64,000 nt of DNA, from contig OENT01000084.1 of NCBI GenBank assembly GCA_900239685.1, positions 62,001 through 126,000 on the forward strand, in the 5' to 3' direction. Below the pieces are notes generated by a model. The model saw nothing but the letters and a program-made list of their open reading frames with translations. It had not been told where the DNA came from and ran no database searches. Below, piece by piece: positions 1-14,600 of the stretch. The stretch is from Rotaria macrura. Lineage: Eukaryota > Rotifera > Eurotatoria > Philodinida > Philodinidae. The translations under genes and the position numbers were made by a program. Numbering within the stretch: position 1 is the stretch's first letter; each line of letters begins with the position of its first letter.

Positions 1-3000
1 CATGTTCATCAACTAGTTCATGATTATGATGAACATCATTTTACAAAAGAAGTACTGTTGCACTTTAGTCTTATAGACTCTGCATGAGTATATAGTTCCC
101 TTGAAAAAGTCTTCTAAACCGTACATCGAGTTATACACAACGAATATTACCAAGTTCGAATAATTTACAACATGTTTTGTAGAATTGACCCGAAAATTAT
201 TTCAATACTGTATGCTACTGATTTTCTTTCGTTGTTAAGAATATATGAACTAATACATCATCTCAAAATAGACACTAGCCTGTCTATTTTTAAATAAACT
301 GATAATAACTGAAGTGAACTCGTGATTCCATTGAATAGAAAATCTTAGTAAAGGAAATTTCTTTTAGATCCAGACCGTGTGCAGTCAAGAAAAAGTGATC
401 CTTTTCAAGCTCTGTTAACCACAGATAGTGAAACAGTTCATTCATGAAGATCTGTTGTTAAATTAATCAATACATCGTATGAAAGATGACAAGAATAATT
501 TCAAGATTTTATGTAAACATCAGAAGAAAGTAAACATAGTGACAATGAATTATTTCAATTGACAGAAGTTATGACTTTTCTATATCATTCTATAAACATC
601 GATGAAATTGATAATATTTGAAACATATTTGTCACAATTTATCTTGCAAATTTTTTCATTGAACTTCTTAAAATATTTAGTTCGATGATCTGATTATAAT
701 ATTATACTAATATGTAAGCAATAGGGCTTGTTAGTAAATGTTTGCATGTGATGTTCATTCATTTGGAAACGTAAAATGTTGCTGGCTTATTCATTTTAAT
801 TAAACGTTAGACGACAACGTATCATGGTTGATTCTATGTTTCGTTGTGAGTAAATATCTGCAGAGTCATTTGTTCTTACTTATGCCTGCAACAGAAATCG
901 TTTACTAACTCCAATTGCTATTTCAGGAATTAATATACTCGACAATTTATCCAAGTTTTCAAGTAGATTTATTATGAAACAAGTTTGTTTCACAATCTTC
1001 TTAGTAGTAAACAAAAGCAATTGATTTCGAGCAAAAAAAATTTACATAAACCATGTATCATCATCATGAATCTAAAACTTACACACATAAACATCCCATG
1101 TAATTCATCGCGTATGATAAATCTTCATCGATTTTCGTGTACTGATCTGCAAAATGGATAAAATTTGCATCAACAACAACTTGTTCTTTCTCGATTCAAA
1201 TCATTGAAGATCGTACATTGAATTTGACTCGTTTATTTTCTACAGAAGTTGCAGTCATTTTCATTTTTGACAACAGATTAATATCGACCTTCTAGTATAA
1301 ATATCACGCGTGATGATTTTATCTTATTCAAATGTCATTAGTAGAAGAACATGAAGTAACAGTCAAGAAATTACTTTCTTATAAACAACTCGATATATTC
1401 TACAATTCAACTCGATAAAAACCAATATTTCCCACGACTGATTAGTTGAGTAAGCGAGAATGATGATGAAAATATAATCATAAACTGACTTAAAATTCTT
1501 TGCTATTAAAACTTAGTATTCTAAGCGTTTTAATTTTAGTTTTCTAGAACCATAGAAGTTGATAACGAGCGTTTTTAATTACGTAACACATTTGTTTGAA
1601 AGATTCAAATGAAGAATTTTACATCGTCTAAATTTACCAGCAAAGCATTACATAATTATCTAGTGGCATGACAAATTTCTCGATCTTTTTTCAGCACTTT
1701 AGTTATCAATGATTATTTCTAAAATAAATAGAACAAGTTCACTGATAAAACGAACATATTAGAATACTTTCGATGAGCACAGTAATCACTAAGAACATTA
1801 AATCGTTGACGAAATATGTGTATTAAGTCTTACATTGTTTCTTTCGATTTTTCACAACAATAATAATTGAGTATTCTTTAAGAATGAGTTTTTGATAAAT
1901 AATATCCAACTGAGTATAGTGTAGTAGAATACGTCATGATTCGTTTTTTGAAAATTGTTCTTGTTTAAACACTTCTAATTAGTCACCTAATGTAGAAAAA
2001 AATTACGCTATTGATTTGAACAACTTTATTCTTACCATTCAATTATGTTTCATTCGTGAGATTTAGTATTGAAGCATTGCATTTATTTTTGGTATCATCA
2101 TGATATCACATACAATATACTAAAAATGAAAAGTTCTATCATGAGAACTTTTCGATAGGCCTCATCACAGTTTATACGACAACATGAAATGATCCGTCGA
2201 AGATTTTTCTTCATGTCTAAAATTGATTAATAATATTGCTTATTTTTTCGATCTAGCTGGTTTCAAAGTATTTGATGTGATTTCACTTCGTTACTATTGT
2301 ATTATAATTGTTACATTGAATCTTTTTTTATTTATTTATTTTTCGAAACAATGCAGTAGTTAAGTCTGGCTCATTTCAGTAGCCATCCTGACTTTTAGTT
2401 TGCTTGTATTTTTTCAAGAAAAAATTAATAAAAAGCAAAGAATTATCGAAAGCGAAACAAATACAATTTATTAAATGGATTTACGAAGCACATCACAACG
2501 AACTGTAATGTTAGATGTAAACATTATCACGATTAAGTTGAACATTTACGTATATTATAATTTATTTATTGAGGTTCATTCCAATTTTAATTGGATCCAC
2601 GAGCCTTTGAGAGTTTGTTATCTGTCATACAAGAAATTCAATCATTGATAGACAGTAATTTAGACTAAGAATAGATCTTGTAAGGTATATTTTTCATGTG
2701 TGAATTATGAGCACAACATGAACCTGTCGTAAAAGTTGTAGTTTTTAAAGTTTTGTATAATTTTATCAAAATTTTCTCTCTAATTCTTTGCTGTACAATG
2801 ACCACAAGTAAGTAGTAAGAGACTATGCTAAAATCTAATGAGAAATAAACATGGTATCGTTTCTCTTTAGTTTTAGTACTTAACTTTAAGTAATCAATAG
2901 TGAAAGTAAACGAATATAGAAAAACTTAAAAAACGTTTCACTGGTTTTTCTTTCTTGTGACATTTTCTTTTTTTTTTGAAATCTGAAACGTACCTCATAC

Positions 3001-5603
3001 CATTATGCAGAAGAAGAAAACAATTCATTTAGTTGACTGAAGAGATCAATTAGATGAACACAATAAATTTTATATAATCATCGTAATTTACTGGTATCTC
3101 GAGTCAACATTCCATCAAACACAATCATTATTTTTCATCAGAGAAAGGAAAAAAAAGTAGAATGACGTAGTCATAAAATAATAGCTAGATGACAATCTAT
3201 TCTAATATTTTGAAACGCTTCACTGAATGGTGCTATCGCTTAAAGTAGAACACGAGTAGTACCATGAGTCTAACCAATAGGAATAATCAAGATTTTAAAA
3301 AAAATTTCCGCGTAGGACAACCTTTAGATATTAATGAAAATACGTTCAACAACAGAATATTAGAAACAAGTCTGCCTTTTCACATGTTATTTCATTAGTT
3401 AACTATAAATACTTCGCAATGGAAAATTGTATTGCATATAAACATATGTATTGTTTTTGATCATTAAAGTCGGTTAACATTCATAGTAATTATACGACGT
3501 GAAAAGATGTACATATCAAACGTAAATATTTCTTCCGACAATGAAAATCATCACTTCGTCATGTCATACACATCTGAATAATGGTATTGTAAAAATACCA
3601 ACCAAATACTTAACGATTCAATATTCTTTACACATAACTATAGATGTGCATGTTAATGAATATCAAGCTGGATTACAAATTATATCTTGTAGTAGCTTTC
3701 TGTCGAATAATAGGTTCTTACATAAAATGAAAAGCTCATTCGATGAATATGTTATAAGTCGAAAAATAATTAATGAACAAAAACGTTTTCGATTGAGAAA
3801 AACATCGACTTGATTGAATACTAACGTTGAACTACTAGTTAGAATAGCATTCTGGTTAATGAAGATGCAATTGATATATTACTTATTTGTACAAGAAAAA
3901 AAAACAACGTCATCTTTCTGTTTTGTGGACGAGACGTGCTCCAACAAGAATCGATTCACTTCTTCTTCATCACTCTAACTGGGTCATGCTCGTGTTTGTC
4001 TCTTTGCACAAGCTGACATTTAGATCGGTCGTCCTCCTGCTTGCCTGTCTGTCGTTTCGTTGTCGAACGAAACAATGTAATTATATGCTAAGTTTGTCTT
4101 GTTACGGCTACAATCACTATCGCTGAGGTGTATGCATTTATTCATTCTCTCAAGAGTGACATACACTATTCTTTTTCTGATTGTGTTTATTTCGTGTCGT
4201 CTTCTCACGTTCGACTGTCAATTGATTGTTCTAGTAAAAAAAAGAACAAGACGAAGAAAAAGAAGAAGAAGAAATATGCGACAAAATAAACATACAAATA
4301 CAAAGAACAAAATAGAAAGAGACAGACAAAGACGAACATCTTTTATTCTTTATTTTTAGTCTTCTGAATGAGATGATAATCAGATGTTTGTTATAACAGT
4401 AACAGTGGCAAAGTGGCGGTCTGTACACTAAAAAACCATGAAGCAAAATGATTGGAAAATGATGTGAGTAAAAAGAGAAGCAGATTTTATTGAAGACTAT
4501 TGTATAATATATATGGAAGGTCTCGATTTGATCTTCAGTCTTTATTATATTTCTCAATTATTTCTAATCATACAAATAGAACATTCGTTTGAACTTGAAA
4601 TCTAACTCTTATATACCAATAATATTCATCAATACATCTCAATATAAATGCATCTCCGCTCTTAGTCAACAAATCGTTTTCTTTTCGTATACTCATCATG
4701 TTACATCTTTTCATCATCGTGTAGAAAAAAAAGAGAACGAAAACGAGTTAATCTCCTTTTTTTTCTCATCATCGATCGATCGCGTTCGATTTATTTTCTT
4801 CGCCTTATTCTCCCTCTTTTTTCACATCAAACTGCGGACAACAAAGAAAGCAAACAAACGAAAAAAAAACGGGCGTTAACTACTCTTTTCAATATATTAT
4901 CTATTTCAAATATGAGTGTGAAATGACTTTCTTTTTTGTCTCAACTATTGTCAACGAGAAAAATTTTTCCGTTTTGATTAAACATCTGTTCTTATTGTGA
5001 TTTATTAGAAATTATTAAGATACTTGAGATCAGGATATTATATGAGTTTCATTGCAAAATAAATGAAGCAAAATAACATACATATAAATGCATATATACT
5101 CTTCCGATTGGTTCTTTCAAGAATAGTAAGCCAATAGAAAAAAAGACGTTTCATATTCTCTCTCTCTCTCTCTCAATTAACGTATCTCAACTAATCCCTT
5201 TCTTTTTTTCTCTCTTTCTCTCGGCACGTGCTCTCGTCTTTTTCTGAAGCGCGCATACAGACCCAAAAAAATAGGAAAAAACGAATCTTATTCTCTTCTG
5301 CATCTTCTCTCTGTTTCTCATAAAATCGTTTTCGTAACTAATGAACATAAATCTTACAATCAACACCAATTCGAACGACGCGTATTAGACTGGTGTGTGT
5401 AGAAATAGAAAAGGAAAAAAGGTATTAATCTGACCGGATTTAGTTATTTCTTTTTCTTTCTCTTTATTTTGATACAAAAACTTTATTGAAAACAAAACAA
5501 AAAAAAATCTTAGAGAGAAAAATTCCGCATCATCTTTGGCATCATCAAAAATTAATCCAGGATTAATGATATATACATATGTTGTTTTTTTTCCTTTTTC
5601 TAG
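1..5603. other. No recognised gene; Pitx upstream region
   Basis: I see no coding region that resembles a known family here. The longest reading frames, for example 3541-3813 on the + strand, have no domain, no plausible splice partners and ordinary AT-rich composition. The last kilobase becomes rich in T, TC and GA runs. A polypyrimidine stretch ending in an acceptor AG at 5602-5603, 18 bases before the Pitx start codon, suggests that at least one 5'-UTR intron of Pitx lies in this region. Confidence 0.6.
5156..5174. repeat. TC dinucleotide microsatellite
   Basis: A short pure TC tract lies in the pyrimidine-rich sequence upstream of the Pitx gene. Confidence 0.85.
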
Positions 5604-5612
5604 TGCCGGTGA

Positions 5613-6964
<1,352 letters not shown>

Positions 6965-7262
6965 ACGAGAACATTTTGTGATATACAAGAGAAATAGAAA
7001 AAAAAAGGAAAAGACAAGAGTTTTCTTTTTTCTTTTTGCTTTTTATGTATGTTGGTTTTTCTCTCTATCTTTTTGTCTCTCTCTCTCTCACACGTTTTTT
7101 TTTGTTGTGCCTTTTTTTTTGACCAAATGTTTCTCTCTTGCACGTGCGTTTATTTGGTGCATATAAAGAAAAAAATTAAAGAAAAAATTTAAAGATTGAT
7201 TTTGATTTTTGAATATACTCAAGCTGCTGTGAGAAGAGAGAAATATTCATTTCCGTTTTCTC

Positions 7263-7268
7263 AATAAA
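7263..7268 (+). terminator. Probable polyadenylation signal of Pitx
   Basis: AATAAA about 300 bases after the Pitx stop codon, in AT-rich sequence. No transcript evidence is available; the call rests on position and motif only. Confidence 0.5.
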
Positions 7269-7989
7269 AAATATGTCACAGTGAATATTTTCTGTTGATT
7301 TATTTAATTTTCCCTTCATCGATAAAACGGAATTATTTCCGTTTTTACTTCTCTCGCATTGGTTTACACATTACTATTGACTTAGTATGGGTGTCATAAT
7401 GGAAAAAAGACGAAGAAGAGAGCAGAGAAGGAGGGTATGGATGAGGGGGGGGGGGGCGCAGTATATCAGAGACGAGAATAATAACAACGCATCATTCTCG
7501 TTCGTCTCTTTCTTTTTTTCATTACGTGCACTAATCCCTTGCCCTGCTAAGCATTGGGCAAATGTTGAATTGTTTCGGTCGCCTGTTCGTTCTATGACCA
7601 GACGTGCACATCTACACACCTATGTTGTTTTTCATCTATCATGAATATCGAGATTGGATGTCACTCGATATTCAACAAGAAGACACACAAAAGAAACGAT
7701 TCATTCGTCTATTTTTTCAAAATAGTCTCACAACAAAAAACTACGAAGACAAAAAGAAAAAGAAAAAAACTTTTTTTCTTTTCACTTAATAATGATTATT
7801 ATGCAAATGAGTATTGCATAGGCATTATAAGTTTCCGTCTGTCGATCTATATTGTTAATGCAAATTGATTTTCGCAAGAAAATATTCTCCTTATAGATGA
7901 TAACAATAGTGACGGGAAAAAATGATTCAAAATAACTTACCGAATATGTATGCAAGTCGATCGAATTGTTGCTATTGTTGAGTAGGAAA

Positions 7990-8050
7990 TATATATCTAT
8001 ATCTCTATCTATCTATCTATCTATCTATCTTTATATATATATATATATAC
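7990..8050. repeat. TATC / TA microsatellite
   Basis: A run of ATCT units near 8000-8030 is directly followed by an AT dinucleotide run, a compound microsatellite. Confidence 0.9.
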
Positions 8051-10528
8051 GTGCGTGAGCTTCACTATCGACCACTAAATCTGAATGCTAATACAGTATG
8101 GTGATGATGGTCGTAATCCTTCACCATCGCTCGTGTGTACTTGCGCGCGGCTTTAGACTAAAACCTTGAGCTCTCCTTCCTCTCTCTTTCTTTTACCGAT
8201 TCACATACATAATATTCACAAACAAATATTTTCTATCGGTTGAAGTAACTTGAAGCTTTGAAAAATGAATTATCGCTTTTTTTTTTCTTCATCAGGATTT
8301 TAGTTATTGAAAATATCATACAGCACATTCACTATTGATCATCGTATATGTCCAAGATCGAATTTCTCATGTGACTAATACAACAAAGTTTAATGAACGT
8401 ATCAAGGAAATAGCCGCTTGCGCTCACTATTTTTGTTTTTTGTTTCAGGGATATTTAGTTACCTATTGACAAAATGCTAATTTTAATTGAATCGATCGGT
8501 CACTTTTTATTTTATATTTTTGTTCGGTAAGTAATCTTATGTCATTGATCTCCATAGAAAAAAAAAATTGAAACATGAAAAACAAAAGATCGAATGACAA
8601 ATAAATTTATACTACATTGATTGACATATACAAAGTTGACAATATTTTTTAAACCTACCACATTACTATTGGACATTCTCATTGGTTACTTTCATGGTAT
8701 TTATCATTTGGTCTTGTTTCATTCGATACTTACTCGTCTATTGTATTCATTCACTTTTATTATAGAGGATAGTAGTATCATGTACAGTTTGTTGACGACT
8801 TGAAAAGTATTTAAGCTTATCTTACAAATAAACTATTTATAAAAAAAATTTTGTTTATAAAATTAACAAAAATCAAGAGAAGAGAGAAAAGAAAAGAAAA
8901 AATACTTTCAATACAAAAAGAGATTTAAAGGATGACACAGAGACTAGAATTAATCCATTTAAATGTAGTTTAATACTTTTGTTTATGAGAAGTAAACTAA
9001 ATTCGATAAAACATCAACGTCTACTTTTATATTCAATAACGGATTATATCGACACTACAATGATTCACTGGTATATAAACGAGATGGATGATTCGTATAT
9101 CTGATCAATAGGAGTTCGATCTTATACGATTGAATAATTTTATGAACAGCAATATCTCTATTTATTCATAAAACTTGTTCATTGTATATTGACTGTCAAG
9201 TGCAAAGTTTTTGAACGACAAACGGATGTATGTTTAGATCATGTTTTATAAACGAAATATAGTGCTCGTTCACATAGTCGACGACTCGTTGAGATAGATA
9301 TAACATCGATCAACAAAACAATGATAGCAAATAATCTACTTTTTACTAATATTATAAAATATATTCGAGTATACAAAAAACATTTCATTGAATTTATATC
9401 TAGTTCATTTCATCGAAATATGTTTTGACTGTATTCAAATATGAAATCTATGCATATATGTATAGATTAATTGGGAAGGAAGAGATTTGCACGGATTAAT
9501 CCTATAGAGGAAACAAAATAGAAGAGAACAAGAATTCAAGTGAAAACATACATTTTATAAATTACAATCAATAGTGTCGAAAAGAAGAAATGAACATTAA
9601 CATACGTAATTACTATGAAGTCTAATCGAAAGCAGAAGTATACGAAAAAGAATCGTTGGTGGTATATTAGCCAATGGTTTTGCTTTCTAAATCTTTCAAC
9701 ACAATATTCGATGTTGTGTCTACGTCTCTGAAAATCTTCTGTCAATCGTTAAGATATCTTCGAATTAACTTTTTCAATCATTAGTTCAATCATCCCTATT
9801 CAATCTCAATGCACTACTACATAGAATGTTCAAAATTCTTCATACAAATACATGACAATAATCAAAATCGATGTAGCAGATATTTATTCATAAGTTTGAC
9901 CTTCCATAATCATAAAAAACTAGTATCTAATGAAATTCTCTTACTTTTACTCGAATAATCTATGCATATTAATTTTCTTTTGCTTCGAATAATCCTTAAT
10001 TCACAAGTGTCACATTAATCGTTTCGTATTTTGTTGTTTTTCTTTTTCTTTGTGACGGATTATGTCAATATTGATGTGTATGAGCAAGGCGTTAGAAAGT
10101 TATTTATTCATCTTTTAATTCTTTTATCATTTCTAATTTATCATTATTTGTCTGCTATCGATTACTTTTATCATGTCTTTATTCTTGTTGATTCAGACAT
10201 TGATCACCAAAATTTACATTTCATTCTTTTTTTAATGCTTTCTTTTACTAGAATAAAATTAATTGTTCGGAAATCTCATCATATCTTTTTCTCGATAACG
10301 TGTCATGATCAGCAAGGATGTGTTATTTGAAAAGATGCATGTCAGGGTTAATTACACACTTTATCATCCACAACATATCATGTCTTTTTTTGTTTCTGCC
10401 TTATTCGGCAAAATGCCTGATTTGTATCTCCTCTTTTTTTTTGCACTTTTGATATGTGTGTTTGGTATTGACAAGGACATTTGCGCATGCATATGCTGAC
10501 AGTCAATCTTTAGCAACAATTGCAAGAG

Positions 10529-10567
10529 AGAAAGAGAAAGAAAGGAAGAAAGAAAGAAAGAAAGAAA
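10529..10567. repeat. GAAA microsatellite
   Basis: Imperfect AGAA/GAAA tetranucleotide repeats about 330 bases upstream of the F-box gene. Confidence 0.85.
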
Positions 10568-10885
10568 CTATAGCTCGTTCAAGCAATTGTACAAGAGAAC
10601 AAAGAACAAGAACGAGTACAATAAACTATTCAGTGAGGATTACATAACTGAACTAGTAATTTATTGTATAGTGTCACCTTGTGTAATCATGCGATAGGAT
10701 ATTAACGTGAGAATAGAAATAGAATAACTACGCACCAGTTCCTTTTCTTTCTATTTTCTTCTTTGCGTCTGTGTCGTTTTGCCATTGTTCGCCGTTTGAA
10801 TGATGAATGGTTGTAAGTGTGCGATTGAATAGACTTTCGTTTTGTTTAGACAATTGACAATTTTCATCTATAGTTTCAAAAAAAA

Positions 10886-12580
10886 ATGAAGCGAATGAAT
10901 TTCGAATCCTTACCCGATGAAATTTTCTTCGAAATCTTCGATTATATATCAAGTTATGATTTAATCCATTCATTCTATAATTTAAATCAACGTTTCAATT
11001 CCATAATTCATAGTATTCGACTAAACCTTGATTTATCATATGTGCAACAACGACAATTTCTATTTACATGTCATTATATTTTACCAAAGTTTTATGAACA
11101 AATATATTCAATAAAACTATCGAATAAGCAAACTATAGATGGAATTAATTATTATCTTGAACAATCAAAATATTATCAACACAATCAAGTTGAAACGTTA
11201 ATTTTAAATGAACCAACATTAGAACAATTAAAGAAATTAATACTTCATTTTCCATATTTAAGAACATTAATTATTAAAACAACAGATTATCTAGTTATAC
11301 CAATAGAATTTATCTCAGAATCATTACGCATATGTCGTATATCGAATTGTCAAATTGATCTTTTGTCATCTCGTATATCAGAAAAACTTTATCTTCTTGA
11401 AGAGTTAAATCTTAAAATATCGGATGTTAATATTCTTTTCATTTTACTCTATTCCATGATTTATTTAAAACGTCTAACATGCCAAATATCGGAACATTCT
11501 TCAATGATAATAAATCCAAATAGAACTCGTCAAAGATCTCTATTACTATTAAATTATTTAAAATTAAACGTCTGGTCAATATCATTTAAATATATTGAAA
11601 ATCTTCTTGATTTATGTCCAAATTTAACATCATTTATTTATACATATACAACAGGTTTACAATCATCCAATGATAATGAACATATTGATACTGACTGTTG
11701 GAATAATTTATTTACAAATAAATTAAAAATATTAAAAAAAATCGATTTACATCTATCATTAAATGTCAATCCAAAACGTGATCTAATTTTAATAGCAAAA
11801 ACTTTCCAAGATTTAAGTTTTTTTCTTAACAATAATATTCGAATTATATACGAAATAACATCCTATAAACACATTCTATGTACAATACCATTGACAAAAT
11901 CATATATTAATAATTATACAAAAATATCTTCGACAAAAACTATTCTCGATTCATATTCACGTATACGTCATTTTGATTTAGTATTAAATCAAACAATACT
12001 TCATCAACAACAACATACAATACGTTGTCCGTTGGTGCATTCATTTTATTTAGGTCTCTATGAAAACATAACACCCATCGAACATCAATCACGTTTATTA
12101 TTGAATCAGTCCATATCATTTGTTTATTTAAAGCATTTCGAATTATATGGAACATGCATAACGGATGGCTTCGTTGTACGTTTATTAACTAAAATGCCAA
12201 ATTTAAATTCTTTAACATTACCGTTACATTATTTAATGTCATGCCAAATCAATGAAAGCATACGTCAACATATGAAACGAATTAAAAAATTACAATTGTC
12301 ATTAACAGAAAGTTTATCTGTTGATTGTGTAAAGAACTTTTTAATGCCTGTTTTTCCGAATTTACAGTCAATAAGTTTTGCTATTGATAATAGGATACAT
12401 TCGCTGGATGAAGTATTATTGACAATGATAGGACAATATGATAATGATAATTCTTTGAAATATTTGATGTTTCTAGAACTTTTTGCACTTGATCAAGATT
12501 GGGATCATTCAAACTTGATTAAACTTAAAAAAATTATTCGCTATAAGAATAATTATCGCTTTCTTTATATTTGGTTATAA
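10886..12580 (+). CDS. F-box domain protein (single exon)
   Basis: An uninterrupted 564-residue frame. Residues 5-50 read as an F-box: LPDEIFFEIFDYISSYDLI followed by HSFYNLNQRFNSII, with the conserved LP..i...I..yl pattern that binds Skp1 in SCF ubiquitin ligases. The rest is Leu/Ile/Asn-rich with irregular leucine-rich segments of the type LEELNLKISDVN, LKLNVWSI and LNSLTLPLHYLM, probably a degenerate LRR substrate-binding region. No introns are needed, unlike most genes in the window. Start is the first ATG (10886); a second in-frame ATG three codons later is possible. Large F-box/LRR-like families without clear orthologues are common in several invertebrate lineages, so the substrate cannot be named. 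Confidence 0.82.
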   Translation: MKRMNFESLPDEIFFEIFDYISSYDLIHSFYNLNQRFNSIIHSIRLNLDLSYVQQRQFLFTCHYILPKFYEQIYSIKLSNKQTIDGINYYLEQSKYYQHNQVETLILNEPTLEQLKKLILHFPYLRTLIIKTTDYLVIPIEFISESLRICRISNCQIDLLSSRISEKLYLLEELNLKISDVNILFILLYSMIYLKRLTCQISEHSSMIINPNRTRQRSLLLLNYLKLNVWSISFKYIENLLDLCPNLTSFIYTYTTGLQSSNDNEHIDTDCWNNLFTNKLKILKKIDLHLSLNVNPKRDLILIAKTFQDLSFFLNNNIRIIYEITSYKHILCTIPLTKSYINNYTKISSTKTILDSYSRIRHFDLVLNQTILHQQQHTIRCPLVHSFYLGLYENITPIEHQSRLLLNQSISFVYLKHFELYGTCITDGFVVRLLTKMPNLNSLTLPLHYLMSCQINESIRQHMKRIKKLQLSLTESLSVDCVKNFLMPVFPNLQSISFAIDNRIHSLDEVLLTMIGQYDNDNSLKYLMFLELFALDQDWDHSNLIKLKKIIRYKNNYRFLYIWL

Positions 12581-14600
12581 TTCACGTTTTGTTTTTGTTT
12601 TGTTTTGTTTTCTATCCCGTTGTATTTTTATTTATTTTTCAATGATAATTTCACTTCAATAGGAAATATATTTATATACATAGAAATCTCTTGCGAGCAC
12701 ATCATCAAGACTTTGTTGCGTTATCATCTATTTCTTACTTTCAAATTAGGATATTTTCTGCTCGATGACCTGATATGTACATAATCAAGCGGAATATCTA
12801 TAGTAGACATTTTCTTGTTTTCTCAATGGTTCCTATTGAGAATTTGATATACTATAAACACATCTTGTCTTAGAATACTTACGAAACACATATGAAGAAA
12901 CAAACAATCTTTTCATCAGAGACTAAAGCAAAGACAATCATATCAGCCGTTTGGATAAACACTTAGATGATTGCAAAAATAAATGACAGTCTTTCATTTT
13001 TATCATATATGTAACAAGCAGCTGCTTTCCATTATTACAACAAAATAAATAAAACGAAAGTCAAAAAATTCCCTGAAAAAAATATATTAATCTTTAGTCG
13101 AATAGCAGACCCAGAACTATTTATGAAGGAAAACAACGTATTAAGCTTCTTGTTTGATAGATCATTATTCTATTTAATATGTTTCGAACGTATTTATGTG
13201 TCATATCAATCATGTATTCGGCATTCATGTAAACACAATCAAGAGTTACATTAGCATTTTGTTTTTGTTAATGTATAGTACTTGTCAGAACTTGATGGGG
13301 TTAAAATAATAGGATTGGAAAGCTGCAAAAAGCATTATTGTCAATAGCTGTTTTGAACGAGGTAATTAGGTGATTACTTATAATGTAACGTATTGTACCC
13401 GAGGCTTTTCATAGCTTTTACTGGCCTTTCTTATTTTTCCCATATGGTAAATAAATTCTATGTTCACAATTGATATTTAAATATTGTTAGCATTCTTCAA
13501 ATTGTTAAAACACTGTTAGAAAAAGAAAATCATCTTGTCTGTATCAAATTTCCTTCGATGTCAATGATGATTAAAATGTTCTCGATTAAAATGCCGATGA
13601 GACTATGATTCATTTTCGTAATCTATTTGATTACATCATTATTCAAGAGAAGAAGTACAAATGAATATAAACCGACTTGATCGCTTAGAATCAACGCAAT
13701 TCTGTGTATTTAAGAAGAACGAACATGATGCCATATTATACAATAACGGGGCAGCATAAATAATTACGTAGTGACCCCAATCGTCTGTAAAAATATTGAA
13801 CAAATCTTATTACAGTATAATCTGATTTTTGATATAGTGCAGTATACATTTCATTACTTCATTCTTCTTCAAATCGAATCATAAAAATGAATATCAATAT
13901 GAACTGTTGTAAACTGTGGCATTGAGATCTATACACTTTTATTGATTATGTGCTTATTTGCGCAATTTAAGGATAGTAAGAGATGGGTACTCCGTCAGAT
14001 ATGACTGATAGTATAGTGTCATTTCAAATATGTTGGTGCGATGCATGTTGATGCGGATCGATAGAAAATGTAGCACGAATAGATAACTATCAAGATAGGA
14101 TAAACATTTCAAATGATTTTTCTTAAGATTCTATTGAATGCATCTTAATACGTTAAAGAATTGATTCTTCTACATGACTTCCTTGTAAATGTCTGAGATC
14201 ATTTTAAAGGATTCATAGGAATCAAGATATTTGTAAACTGTCAACAATCGGGGGCTAGTTTTCAGAACACGAATAGTCTCTCTGATGATCTGCTATAAAT
14301 TTTATGAAGCATTCAGTTTTAGATGGCATTGAGCATTTGTTTTAATAGAAACTACGACACTATCGTATGATACAACTTTTTCACTGGATGATTCAGTCAC
14401 TGTTTTGAGTTCACATTTATCAATCGTTTTCATTCTTCTTTACAAAGAAATACAAGATCTATTTCCGTCTCCATCCACATCAAAATCGTTCTCTGAGAGG
14501 CGATTGTATTTCCTATTATTGGAAATACTTCGTTTGCATGCTTCTCTTTTCTCTCTTCATTATCTCCAGACATAACTAGCATTAGTTAATAGCACTTTTC
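12581..14600. other. Intergenic, nothing recognised
   Basis: AT-rich sequence after the F-box gene. I found no long open frame, RNA gene signature or terminal inverted repeat by eye. Confidence 0.5.

Larger units (their letters stand above)
7269..10885. other. Intergenic, low-complexity rich, no gene recognised
   Basis: This stretch holds homopolymer runs (a G run near 7446-7456), T-rich and A-rich tracts, a TATC microsatellite and a GAAA microsatellite. Small open frames are present, but none has a domain, a repeat architecture or consistent splice sites. The promoter of the F-box gene presumably lies in its last few hundred bases; I cannot point to a specific element. Confidence 0.55.

Noticed and set aside
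3541-4879. Cluster of short frames upstream of Pitx on both strands
   Set aside because: Low-complexity, Lys/Arg/Ser-rich translations without homology or splice logic; typical chance frames in T- and A-rich DNA.
8005-8030. TATC array considered as a possible CRISPR-like or satellite array
   Set aside because: Simple tetranucleotide repeat without spacers.
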